A stretch of DNA of 64,000 nucleotides from Winogradskyella haliclonae. Lineage in GTDB: Bacteria; Bacteroidota; Bacteroidia; Flavobacteriales; Flavobacteriaceae. The notes below the pieces were generated by a model. That model saw only the letters and a list, made by a program, of their open reading frames with translations, was not told where the DNA came from and made no database searches. The translations under genes and the position numbers were made by a program. Positions 7,619 through 16,165 of this stretch are shown piece after piece (the stretch's first letter is position 1; each line of letters begins with the position of its first letter). The stretch spans positions 930,001 to 994,000 of the forward strand of contig NZ_BMDQ01000001.1 of NCBI RefSeq assembly GCF_014635865.1, in the 5' to 3' direction.

Positions 7619-10567
7619 TTACTTCACTGATATCTCGTCTACAAAAATCCAGCTTTTCCCATTCATAGGATGTCCGATATGCCATTCAGGTAAATTCCCT
7701 AATTTTTTAGCGATGACTTTAACATATCTAGCATTTTTACCTTTTAATTCTAATGCTATAGTTTCAATAGCTATATTATAGTTTTTTTCAGTAGTGTTAA
7801 GTTTTGTTTTCCCAACTGATTGAAATGATATACCATCTTCACTTATCAAATATTCTACTTCTGATGGATGAAAGATCCAAGCACCTTGATCACGTAAAAA
7901 GTTAGTGGTTATAGACTGAATCCATTTTACTGAACCTAAATCAACTGTGGCCACTAAATCTTGATTATGATACCCTTGCCAACTACCTGTTCTGTAATTT
8001 TTGGTACTTCTTATACCATCAATTAAGGCGTCATTTCCACCTGCTGAATACTGATTGGCAAACTTAGAGTCTAATTTGATACTTAAATTTGGGTCAATTT
8101 TATAAAAAGGTGTTTCTAAAACAGGACTTTTTAAATCGCCTTTTTCAGAATACAATTTTACCTTAGTATCAGTTGTTAATTTGAATGGTGTCGAATAAAC
8201 TTGAAATGCTTCATCATCCAAAGCATAAAAGATTTTTGCGTCTTTTTCAGAAGTATTTAAAACCACTTCGGTTTTACCTCTAAAGGTAATGTCACCTTTT
8301 TCGATATATGGCGAAGGCAGAATAATATGGTCTTTAATTTCAGTTTTAGGTTCATTGCCTTCATCAGTTCCCCAAGTCGAAGGTTTATCTGTCATTGTAA
8401 ACTCTAGAGTCCCACCTTCAACAATATCCAAATGCTTAATGAAAGTTTCCTCTAGTGTTTTTCCATTTAACGTTACACTTTGAACATATATATTTTCGTT
8501 ACTGAGATTATTTGCAGCTATATTGAATTGTTTTCCATTTTCTAGATTAATAGTTGCTTTATCAAATAACGGTGTCCCAATGACATATTCATTACTTCCA
8601 GGAGTCACCGAATAAAAGCCCATAGAACTTAGCACATACCAAGCACTCATTTGGCCGCAGTCTTCATTACCAGAAACACCATCTGGGTCATTGTTGTAAA
8701 GCTCAGTTAAAATTTCATGCACACGCTCTTGAGTTTTATGAGGTTTATTTACAAAATTGTACAGATATGCCATGTGATGACTTGGCTCATTACCATGTGC
8801 ATATTGCCCAATTAGACCAGTAATATCAGATTGATTGCGTCCAGAGGTTTCAGTTTTTGCAGTGAATAATTCGTCCAGTTGATTTTCAAGTTTATCCTTT
8901 CCACCCAGTAGACTAATAAATCCAGAAACGTCATGTGGGACATAAAAACTGTATTGCCAAGAGTTGGCTTCGGTGTAGTTAAAATTGACTTCGTATGGAT
9001 CAAAAGGCGCAAACCATGTGTTTCTAAAACGCCCACGCATAAATTTGGATTCTGGGTCAAACACATTTTTATAATACTGTGCACGCTGAATGTAAGTTTT
9101 ATAATCTTCAGTCTTACCCATGTCTTTTGCCATTTGTGCAATGGTCCAATCATCATAAGCATACTCTAAGGTTTTAGAAACAGACTCACTTTCTTCATCT
9201 ACAGGAATGAATCCGTAGCTTTTGTAGGCTTCTAAACCAAATTTATCTCGAGTAGCTGAATGCTTCATAGCTGCAAAAGCTTTTTCAGTATCGTAACCAC
9301 GAATGCCTTTTAAATAAGCATCAGCAATAACTGGTACGGCATGATAACCAATCATACAATCGGTATAATTAGCAGCTAAATCCCACATAGGCATAATCCC
9401 ACCTTCGTCATATTTAGCCAAAAACGTATTGATAAAGTGGTTGGTTCGGTCTTGTTCTATAATTGTATAAAGTGGATGTGCTGCACGATAAGTATCCCAA
9501 AGTGAGAATACCGAATAATAATCGAAATCTGCCTCATGAATTTTTAAATCCATGCCACGGTAGCGTCCATCAATATCCTGATAGCGCTGTGGTGCAAGCA
9601 TAGTGTGGTATAAGGCCGAATAAAAGTTGGTTTTATTGTCTATATCATCGGTTTCGATAACAATTTTTTCAAGTTGAGACTCCCAATACTCTTGGCCTAT
9701 TTTTTTAACGGTTTCAAAATCTTTATCACCTATTTCTCCAATCATATTTTGTTTTGCACCTTTAATATCTACTGCGGAAATTCCAACTTTAATGTAAACA
9801 GTTTCGTTGTTTGGATTATTGAATTTAATGACAGCTTTTTGACTACTAAACTTGTAATTTTTGGTCATAGGATTGCCCTCGTTATCATCATAAACAATCC
9901 GTTCCATCGGATGCGAGAACGTCATATAATAAAAAAGGCGCTGGTCTTTTGCCCATGCTTCTGAGTGACGTAAACCCTGAATGGTTTTATCGTCGATTTT
10001 CTCAATTTTATAGTCTAACAATTTATCGCGATGTGCTAAATCTAAAACCATATATTGATTTTCTGCAGATGGAAACTGATATTTATGGATACCACTTCGG
10101 TTTGAGACTGTAAGTTCAACATCGATGTTTGTAGAGTCTAAATGCACTTTATAATATCCAGGTTCAGCAGCCTCATTGTCATGAGAGAAATGTGCGCGAT
10201 AACCTGCTTTTCCATCAGCACCATTATTAAACTGGATGGAATTAGTTGGTATTAAAAGGATATCACCATAATCACTAATTCCTGTGCCACTTAAATGTGT
10301 ATGTGAAAAGCCGTAGATGTACTCATCTGTGTAATGATAACCAGAGCAACCATCCCAGCCTTCTAGGCGAGTGTCAGGACTCAATTGCATCATGCCGTAA
10401 GGAAGCGTTGCACCAGGATAAGTATGGCCATGACCACCAGTGCCGATAAAAGTGTTTACGTAACTAATTAGAGCTTTGTCTTTTTTTGCTGGCGTATCTG
10501 AATTCTCGTTTTGGCATCCAAAAAGTAAAAGAACGCCAATGACAGCTGAAATAAATTTAGGATTCAT
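7619..10567 (-). CDS. GH92 alpha-mannosidase lipoprotein with C-terminal carbohydrate-binding-like module
   Basis: Calcium-dependent exo-alpha-mannosidase that trims the outer mannoses of N-glycans. It has 982 residues; a lipoprotein signal peptide ends in LLFGC (Cys18). The GH92 N-terminal domain begins VNTFIGTGGHGHTYPGATLP; further family blocks are GFSHTHLSGTG, MWDLAANYTDCMIGYHAV, GNEPSHHMAYLYN and SGNEDCGQMSAWY, the last two around the known Glu and Asp catalytic and calcium positions. From about residue 735 comes a chitobiase-C-like beta domain, then an F5/8 type C-like module starting near DGIRSTKNYRTG and ending FVDEISVK. It is the first gene of the leftward operon and is divergent from GH20 with only 38 bases between the two starts. 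Confidence 0.94.
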   Translation of the reverse strand: MNPKFISAVIGVLLLFGCQNENSDTPAKKDKALISYVNTFIGTGGHGHTYPGATLPYGMMQLSPDTRLEGWDGCSGYHYTDEYIYGFSHTHLSGTGISDYGDILLIPTNSIQFNNGADGKAGYRAHFSHDNEAAEPGYYKVHLDSTNIDVELTVSNRSGIHKYQFPSAENQYMVLDLAHRDKLLDYKIEKIDDKTIQGLRHSEAWAKDQRLFYYMTFSHPMERIVYDDNEGNPMTKNYKFSSQKAVIKFNNPNNETVYIKVGISAVDIKGAKQNMIGEIGDKDFETVKKIGQEYWESQLEKIVIETDDIDNKTNFYSALYHTMLAPQRYQDIDGRYRGMDLKIHEADFDYYSVFSLWDTYRAAHPLYTIIEQDRTNHFINTFLAKYDEGGIMPMWDLAANYTDCMIGYHAVPVIADAYLKGIRGYDTEKAFAAMKHSATRDKFGLEAYKSYGFIPVDEESESVSKTLEYAYDDWTIAQMAKDMGKTEDYKTYIQRAQYYKNVFDPESKFMRGRFRNTWFAPFDPYEVNFNYTEANSWQYSFYVPHDVSGFISLLGGKDKLENQLDELFTAKTETSGRNQSDITGLIGQYAHGNEPSHHMAYLYNFVNKPHKTQERVHEILTELYNNDPDGVSGNEDCGQMSAWYVLSSMGFYSVTPGSNEYVIGTPLFDKATINLENGKQFNIAANNLSNENIYVQSVTLNGKTLEETFIKHLDIVEGGTLEFTMTDKPSTWGTDEGNEPKTEIKDHIILPSPYIEKGDITFRGKTEVVLNTSEKDAKIFYALDDEAFQVYSTPFKLTTDTKVKLYSEKGDLKSPVLETPFYKIDPNLSIKLDSKFANQYSAGGNDALIDGIRSTKNYRTGSWQGYHNQDLVATVDLGSVKWIQSITTNFLRDQGAWIFHPSEVEYLISEDGISFQSVGKTKLNTTEKNYNIAIETIALELKGKNARYVKVIAKKLGNLPEWHIGHPMNGKSWIFVDEISVK

Positions 10568-10605
10568 TAAAAGATTACTAATTTTAAAGCACCTAAGATA
10601 CTAAA

Positions 10606-12936
10606 ATGCATTTCAAGAAAAACGCACTTATTTTATTTTTACTTTTTACTTTTTTTAATTGCAAAAAAGAGGATTTTCAAATTATAACTCCTCAAATTAT
10701 TCCGAAGCCCCAAAGTCAAGAGATTACACAAGGGAAATTCCTTTTAAGTTCAGACACACATCTTATTTTCGATACAGAGCTAAAACCTGCAATTAGGTAT
10801 TGGAAAAGTATTTCGGAATCAGTTTTTGGATTAAATACAGGAAAATCAAATACAATAAAGTTTGTCTTTGACGCTTCGATTTCAAATTCTGAAATGTATA
10901 AGTTAAAAATAACACCCCAAGAAGTTACTGTAAGAGCAAGCTCTGCAAAAGGAGCTTTTTACGCCATTCAAAGTATAATTCAGCTTTTGCCACCGGAATT
11001 TATTTCAAAAAACTTTAAGTCAGATGGATTATACATAAGAGCTCTTGAGATTACAGATCAACCTCAGTTCCCGTACCGTGGAATGCATCTCGATGTGTCA
11101 CGCCATATGTATTCAGTAGATTTTATAAAAAAGTATATTGATGCAATGGCAATGCTTAAAATGAATACGTTTCATTGGCACTTAACCGATGATCAGGGTT
11201 GGCGAGTTGAAATAGAAAAATATCCAAAGCTCAACGAAATAGCATCCTACAGAAACGAGACCCTGATAGGTCACTATAATGATCAACCACACCAATTTGA
11301 TGGGAAACGCTATGGAGGATTTTACACTAAAGCCCAGATAAAAGATATTGTGGCCTATGCTTCAGAGCGAATGATAACAGTAATTCCTGAGATTGAAATG
11401 CCTGGTCACTCTCAAGCTGTTATTGCAGCTTATCCTGAGCTTGGTTGTACTGGTGAAGAGGTTAGAGTTGCTACAAAATGGGGTGTTTTTGAACACATTT
11501 TTTGCCCAAAAGAAGAAACATTCAAGTTTTTGGAAGATGTATTGGATGAGGTTCTAGAATTATTTCCAAGTACGTACATCCATATTGGTGGTGATGAAGC
11601 TCCAAAAACACAATGGAAGTCATCTTCGTATTGTCAAGAGCTTATAAAAGCTGAAGGTTTGAAGGATGAGCACGAGCTTCAGAATTATTTTATTACTAGA
11701 ATGGAAAAATACCTCAATTCAAAAGGTCGGCAAATCATAGGATGGGACGAAATTTTAGAAGGTGGTTTAGCGCCAAATGCTACGGTAATGTCTTGGCGAG
11801 GTACAAATGGTGCAGTTGAGGCTGCAAAGTCAGGCCATAATGTGGTCATGACGCCAACATCACATTGTTATTTTGATTATTACCAATCCGATAATGAAGA
11901 TGAGCCAACGGCAATAGGCGGTTATTTACCTTTAGAAAAGGTGTATGGTTTTAATCCAATTCCTGAAGAATTAAATGCTAAAGAGTCAAAATATGTTATG
12001 GGAGCTCAAGGCAATGTTTGGACAGAATATATGCCCACAGAGGAACAAGTAGAATATATGGCTTTTCCAAGAATGCTGGCTATGAGTGAAGTCGTTTGGT
12101 CTACTTCAAAAAATAAAAACTATAAAGATTTTGTATCACGATTAGAAAATTTTCATAAGCGCTTAGAGGTTTTAGATATTAACTATGCAAATCATTTGTA
12201 TGAGATTCAAGGTGAAATGATTTCGGATAATGGAAACTCATTTTATAAACTTGAAACCTTAACCGATGGAAAAGACATACGCTATACTATTGATGGAAGT
12301 GAACCAAGATTAAACTCAGAAATTTATACATCTCAAATTTCAATTTCAGAAAGCTTAATTATTAAGGCTGCTGTATTTAATTCTGAAAAGCAATTGGGAA
12401 AAACCTTTACGCAAAACATCAATTATCATAAAGCTGTTGGTGCAAAAATCATAATAAATAAAGAACCACACAAAGCTTATTCTGGTAGTGGCGCAGAAGG
12501 TTTAATTAATGGTGTTAGCGGAAGTGACTCGCGTTATGGTGATAAAGAATGGTTGGGCTTTTGGGGCGAGGATATTGAGATTACTATTGATTTAGGTGAA
12601 GAGAAAGAAATAAATTCTATTGAAACACGCTTTTACAATGGTAATGGACAATGGATATATGCACCAGATATGATAAAGATTTCAACTGAAGAAGAACATG
12701 AAAAAGGGGAAATTGAATTTCAACCTTTAGAACCTGAAATAATTTTGCATACTTGGAGTAAAAATCCTTCAATAAAAATATTCAAGAAAGAATTCTTAGA
12801 TGAACAAAGAACTTATATAGATTTTAAAGTTAGATATATAAAAATTGGAGTCCCAAACTATGGTACAATTCCAGAAGGTAAACAAGGCTCTGGTAATAAA
12901 GCATGGACATTTATTGACGAAATTATAGTAAACTAA
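10606..12936 (+). CDS. GH20 beta-N-acetylhexosaminidase lipoprotein
   Basis: Removes terminal beta-linked GlcNAc (or GalNAc) by substrate-assisted catalysis. It has 776 residues; the signal peptide has a lipobox-like FFNC. A GH20b domain occupies about residues 30-145, followed by the TIM barrel with GMHLDVSRHMYS, WHLTDDQGWRVEI, the catalytic pair D330-E331 in HIGGDEAPKTQW, and WTEYMPTEEQVEYMAFPRM. After the barrel comes a chitobiase-C-like domain (around YTIDGSEPRLNSEIY) and an F5/8 type C-like module ending FIDEIIVN, the same order as in the divergent GH92 protein. CutC follows after 1 base and the GH2 beta-mannosidase overlaps CutC, so the three form one unit. Confidence 0.95.
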   Translation: MHFKKNALILFLLFTFFNCKKEDFQIITPQIIPKPQSQEITQGKFLLSSDTHLIFDTELKPAIRYWKSISESVFGLNTGKSNTIKFVFDASISNSEMYKLKITPQEVTVRASSAKGAFYAIQSIIQLLPPEFISKNFKSDGLYIRALEITDQPQFPYRGMHLDVSRHMYSVDFIKKYIDAMAMLKMNTFHWHLTDDQGWRVEIEKYPKLNEIASYRNETLIGHYNDQPHQFDGKRYGGFYTKAQIKDIVAYASERMITVIPEIEMPGHSQAVIAAYPELGCTGEEVRVATKWGVFEHIFCPKEETFKFLEDVLDEVLELFPSTYIHIGGDEAPKTQWKSSSYCQELIKAEGLKDEHELQNYFITRMEKYLNSKGRQIIGWDEILEGGLAPNATVMSWRGTNGAVEAAKSGHNVVMTPTSHCYFDYYQSDNEDEPTAIGGYLPLEKVYGFNPIPEELNAKESKYVMGAQGNVWTEYMPTEEQVEYMAFPRMLAMSEVVWSTSKNKNYKDFVSRLENFHKRLEVLDINYANHLYEIQGEMISDNGNSFYKLETLTDGKDIRYTIDGSEPRLNSEIYTSQISISESLIIKAAVFNSEKQLGKTFTQNINYHKAVGAKIIINKEPHKAYSGSGAEGLINGVSGSDSRYGDKEWLGFWGEDIEITIDLGEEKEINSIETRFYNGNGQWIYAPDMIKISTEEEHEKGEIEFQPLEPEIILHTWSKNPSIKIFKKEFLDEQRTYIDFKVRYIKIGVPNYGTIPEGKQGSGNKAWTFIDEIIVN

Positions 12937-12937
12937 T

Positions 12938-13627
12938 ATGATTTTAGAAGTCTGCGCCAACTCATACCAATCCGCTAAAAATGCCCAAGATGCAGGAGCA
13001 CATCGTATTGAATTATGCCAAGAATTGTCTGTTGGTGGGATTACACCGTCATATGGTCTAATTGATTTAGTAAAGTCAAAACTTTCTATTCCTGTTTTTG
13101 TTCTTGTAAGACCACGAAGTGGAGATTTTGTGTATTCAGATGATGAGTTTAATGTGATTAAAAAAGACATCCAAATATGTAAAGATTTGGGTTGTGATGG
13201 TATTGTTTCGGGCGTTTTAAATTCTGACGGAATTATTGATATCGAAAGAACAAATGAATTAATCCTTTGTTCAAAGCCACTGCCATTTACATTCCATCGA
13301 GCGTTTGATGAGGTTGTAAATCCAGCTGAAGCTTTAGAACAATTAATCGATTTGGGAGTAGAGCGTGTACTAACATCTGGGCAGAAAAAATCAGCAGAAG
13401 AAGGTCTAGCCATACTAAAGCATTTAAATAAAGTTGCAAATGGCAGAATTACCATATTAGCTGGTGGTGGTATTTCACTAGGAAATGCCTCAAAATTTAA
13501 GGGCATAGGATTAAAAGAAATACATGCTTCTGCTTCTATAAAAATAAATCAACAAGATTCTATGTTTTCTATACAGCAAACAGTATCAGATATAACTAAA
13601 ATAAAAGCCATTTTAGATGCGATTTAA
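12938..13627 (+). CDS. cutC: CutC family protein (copper homeostasis annotation doubtful)
   Basis: TIM-barrel protein of 229 residues with the CutC signature from the first residues: MILEVCANSYQSAKNAQ, RIELCQELSVGGITPSYG, VLVRPRSGDFVYSDDE, TFHRAFDE, RVLTSGQ and ILAGGGIS. The length is about normal for the family. The family is named for a copper-tolerance phenotype in E. coli, but its biochemical role is unclear. Here it sits 1 base after the GH20 gene and overlaps the beta-mannosidase start by 11 bases, and no copper gene is near. Translational coupling on both sides suggests a job in glycan breakdown instead, which is inference. There is no signal peptide, so it should be cytoplasmic. Confidence 0.93.
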   Translation: MILEVCANSYQSAKNAQDAGAHRIELCQELSVGGITPSYGLIDLVKSKLSIPVFVLVRPRSGDFVYSDDEFNVIKKDIQICKDLGCDGIVSGVLNSDGIIDIERTNELILCSKPLPFTFHRAFDEVVNPAEALEQLIDLGVERVLTSGQKKSAEEGLAILKHLNKVANGRITILAGGGISLGNASKFKGIGLKEIHASASIKINQQDSMFSIQQTVSDITKIKAILDAI

Positions 13628-16121
13628 TATTTTTCCTGTCACCTTTAGCGCAGTCGAAAGGTCTTTGCTATTAATAGTCTTATTATGTTTTAGTTGTCAA
13701 CCCAAACATGATGTGCCGAGAACTATTGAGTTGCATAACAATTGGCAGTTTAAAAAAACAACTGATACACTTTGGCAATCAGCCACAGTTCCTGGAAATA
13801 TATTTTCGGATTTGCTAGAGCATCAGCTAATTGAAGACCCATTTGTTGGAGATAACGAAAAAAAAGTACAATGGGTTTCTGATACCGATTGGGAATACAA
13901 AACCACGTTTTCGGTTGATGAAAAAACATTAGAAAAAAAACATCTAGAACTCAGTTTTGAAGGCTTGGATACTTACGCATTTGTTTATTTAAATGATAGT
14001 TTGATTCTTAAAACAAGCAATGCTTTCCGAAGTTTTGATGTTAATGTAAAGCCAATTCTAAAAGCTAAAAACGAATTGCGAATTCTGTTTGAAAGCACTT
14101 CAAAACAAGAAGCTGTTGAAAAAGAAAAACTAGATTACGAATTGCCCGAAGGCGAACGCATTTTCACCAGAAAAGCGCAGTTTCAATACGGTTGGGATTG
14201 GGGGCCAAAATTAAATATAAGTGGTATTTGGCGCCCGATAAAGTTAGTCGCTTGGAATGATTTTAAGATTGAAAATTCTAATATAAAACATTTCGAATTA
14301 AATGATTCAATATCAAAATTAGTAGCTGAATTAGAGTACGACTCAAACTTGAACAAAGATATCGTTTATGAAGTTTTTGTAAATGATAGCCTTTACAGAG
14401 GAATTAAATTTAATCCCTCAAATTATAATCCTGGGATTCCATTCGAAATCAAAAACCCTAAGCTTTGGTGGCCACATAATCTTGGCGAACCTTATTTGTA
14501 CGACATTAAAATTGTAGTCAAAGACGGTGAAAAAATCCTAGATAGTATGTCTACAAAATATGGTATCAGAGACATAGAATTAGTTACTGAAAAAGATAGT
14601 ATTGGCGAGAGTTTTTATTTTAAAGTTAACGGTCAGCCGGTTTACGCAAAAGGGGCCAATTACATTCCTCAAAATAGTTTACAAAACAAAGTCACAGATA
14701 GGCATTACAAGAAGTTGTTAAATGATGTTGTTGATGCTAATATGAATATGCTCAGAGTGTGGGGTGGTGGTATTTATGAGAATAATATATTTTATAATCT
14801 ATGTGATGAAAAAGGTATCCTCGTGTGGCAAGATTTTATGTTTGCCTGTGCCATGTATCCTGGTGATGATGACTTCCTTGAAAATATCAAACAAGAAGCT
14901 GTTGGTAATCTAAAACGACTCCGTAATCATGCTTCCATAGCATTGTGGTGCGGTAATAATGAAAACTCAGAAGGCTGGCACCGATGGGGTTGGCAAGCAG
15001 GAAGAAGTGAAGCCGAAAAAGAAGAGATTTGGAACAATTATCTAAAGGTTTTTGACTCTATTTTACCAGAAGCAGTTTCAACATACTCGACTACAGATTA
15101 TTGGGAGTCTTCACCAAAATACGGACGTGGAAATCCAAAGTATAAATATGAAGGTGATGCCCACGATTGGTGGATTTGGCATGACGCATATCCGTTTGAG
15201 CATCTCAAGGAAAACGTACCCCGTTTTATGAGTGAGTATGGCTTTCAGTCTTTACCAACTTATGAAACGATTAGATACATTAATCAAAATGATAGTATAG
15301 AGATTTCCTCAGAAGGTTTTAAAAACCACCAGAAACACTCAAGAGGGTTTCAGTTAATTGATGCGTATATGAAGCGTGATTTTCCTGTTCCAGACAATGC
15401 TGAAGATTATGTATATACGAGTCAATTACTGCAAGCTTATGGCATCACTAAAGGTATAGAAGCACAGCGTCGTGCAAAGCCATACAATATGGGCACATTA
15501 TATTGGCAATTGAATGATTGTTGGCCTTCGGTATCATGGTCAAGCATTGATTATTATGGTAATTGGAAGGCACTTCATTACAAAGCAAAGCGAAGTTTTG
15601 AGAATGTGTTAATCTCATCAAAAATAGAAAATGACACTTTAAAAACTTGGATTATTAATGATGAGCTTAACAAAGTCAGCGGACGAATATATATGAAACT
15701 TATGGATTTTAAAGGCAATATTATTTGGGAAAACACCCAGACAAGAATAGTTGATGCTAATGTGAGTCAGCTTATCATTGCGCAAAATTTAGAAGCCATT
15801 AATTTTAAAAAAGACAGTGCAGTTTTAGTGTATACGTTTAAAGATAAAACTTCATTTTTCTTTTTTGTAAAGCCTAAAGATTTACAACTAAATCAAGCAG
15901 ATATTAATACAGAGATTCTAAAAGTAGAAGATGGTTTTACTATTGAATTATCAAGTGAGACGTTTCAAAAAGATATATGTCTTTTTACAAAAAAGAAAGG
16001 GCGTTTTTCAGATAACTTTTTCAATATGTTGCCTAATAAAACATATACAATTCATTTTAAGACCAAGGCCGATAAGCTTGAAGACCTAGATTTAAAAAGC
16101 TTTAACAGTTTCATAAGATAA
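13617..16121 (+). CDS. GH2 beta-mannosidase lipoprotein
   Basis: Hydrolyses the beta-mannose linked to the chitobiose core of N-glycans. It has 834 residues in the order jelly-roll N-terminal domain, Ig-like domain and TIM barrel. The active site is visible as WCGNNENSEGW with acid/base E449 and FMSEYGFQSLP with nucleophile E540; the barrel also shows RVWGGGIYEN and the beta-mannosidase WQLNDCWPSVSW. The N-terminus is a lipoprotein signal (LLLIVLLCFSC), but its first part is encoded by what looks like a dispersed flavobacterial repeat (13635-13664), so the native start is uncertain. The ATG at 13617 overlaps the end of cutC by 11 bases, which supports co-translation with GH20 and CutC. Confidence 0.93.
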   Translation: MRFNIFPVTFSAVERSLLLIVLLCFSCQPKHDVPRTIELHNNWQFKKTTDTLWQSATVPGNIFSDLLEHQLIEDPFVGDNEKKVQWVSDTDWEYKTTFSVDEKTLEKKHLELSFEGLDTYAFVYLNDSLILKTSNAFRSFDVNVKPILKAKNELRILFESTSKQEAVEKEKLDYELPEGERIFTRKAQFQYGWDWGPKLNISGIWRPIKLVAWNDFKIENSNIKHFELNDSISKLVAELEYDSNLNKDIVYEVFVNDSLYRGIKFNPSNYNPGIPFEIKNPKLWWPHNLGEPYLYDIKIVVKDGEKILDSMSTKYGIRDIELVTEKDSIGESFYFKVNGQPVYAKGANYIPQNSLQNKVTDRHYKKLLNDVVDANMNMLRVWGGGIYENNIFYNLCDEKGILVWQDFMFACAMYPGDDDFLENIKQEAVGNLKRLRNHASIALWCGNNENSEGWHRWGWQAGRSEAEKEEIWNNYLKVFDSILPEAVSTYSTTDYWESSPKYGRGNPKYKYEGDAHDWWIWHDAYPFEHLKENVPRFMSEYGFQSLPTYETIRYINQNDSIEISSEGFKNHQKHSRGFQLIDAYMKRDFPVPDNAEDYVYTSQLLQAYGITKGIEAQRRAKPYNMGTLYWQLNDCWPSVSWSSIDYYGNWKALHYKAKRSFENVLISSKIENDTLKTWIINDELNKVSGRIYMKLMDFKGNIIWENTQTRIVDANVSQLIIAQNLEAINFKKDSAVLVYTFKDKTSFFFFVKPKDLQLNQADINTEILKVEDGFTIELSSETFQKDICLFTKKKGRFSDNFFNMLPNKTYTIHFKTKADKLEDLDLKSFNSFIR
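13635..13664. repeat. Dispersed repeat-like element (TTCGACTGCGCTNA type) with inverted ends
   Basis: The core AGCGCAGTCGAAAGGT and its flanks resemble the short intergenic repeats with TTCGACTGCGCTCA that are common in flavobacterial genomes. ACCTTT (13641-13646) and AAAGGT (13657-13662) form a small hairpin. It lies inside the first codons of the beta-mannosidase gene. The identification is from memory of such repeats and no other copy is seen in this window. Confidence 0.45.
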
Positions 16122-16165
16122 CTCAGGTATGGTCTTCGTAAATTTGGGTTTTTAAAAATTCAGGT

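Noticed and set aside
12796-13506. Minus-strand frame of 236 codons across GH20 and cutC
   Set aside because: It is antisense to two clear genes and shows no recognisable domain or promoter.
12938-13627. Copper-resistance locus around cutC
   Set aside because: No copper ATPase, oxidase or regulator is nearby; the neighbours are all glycosidases.
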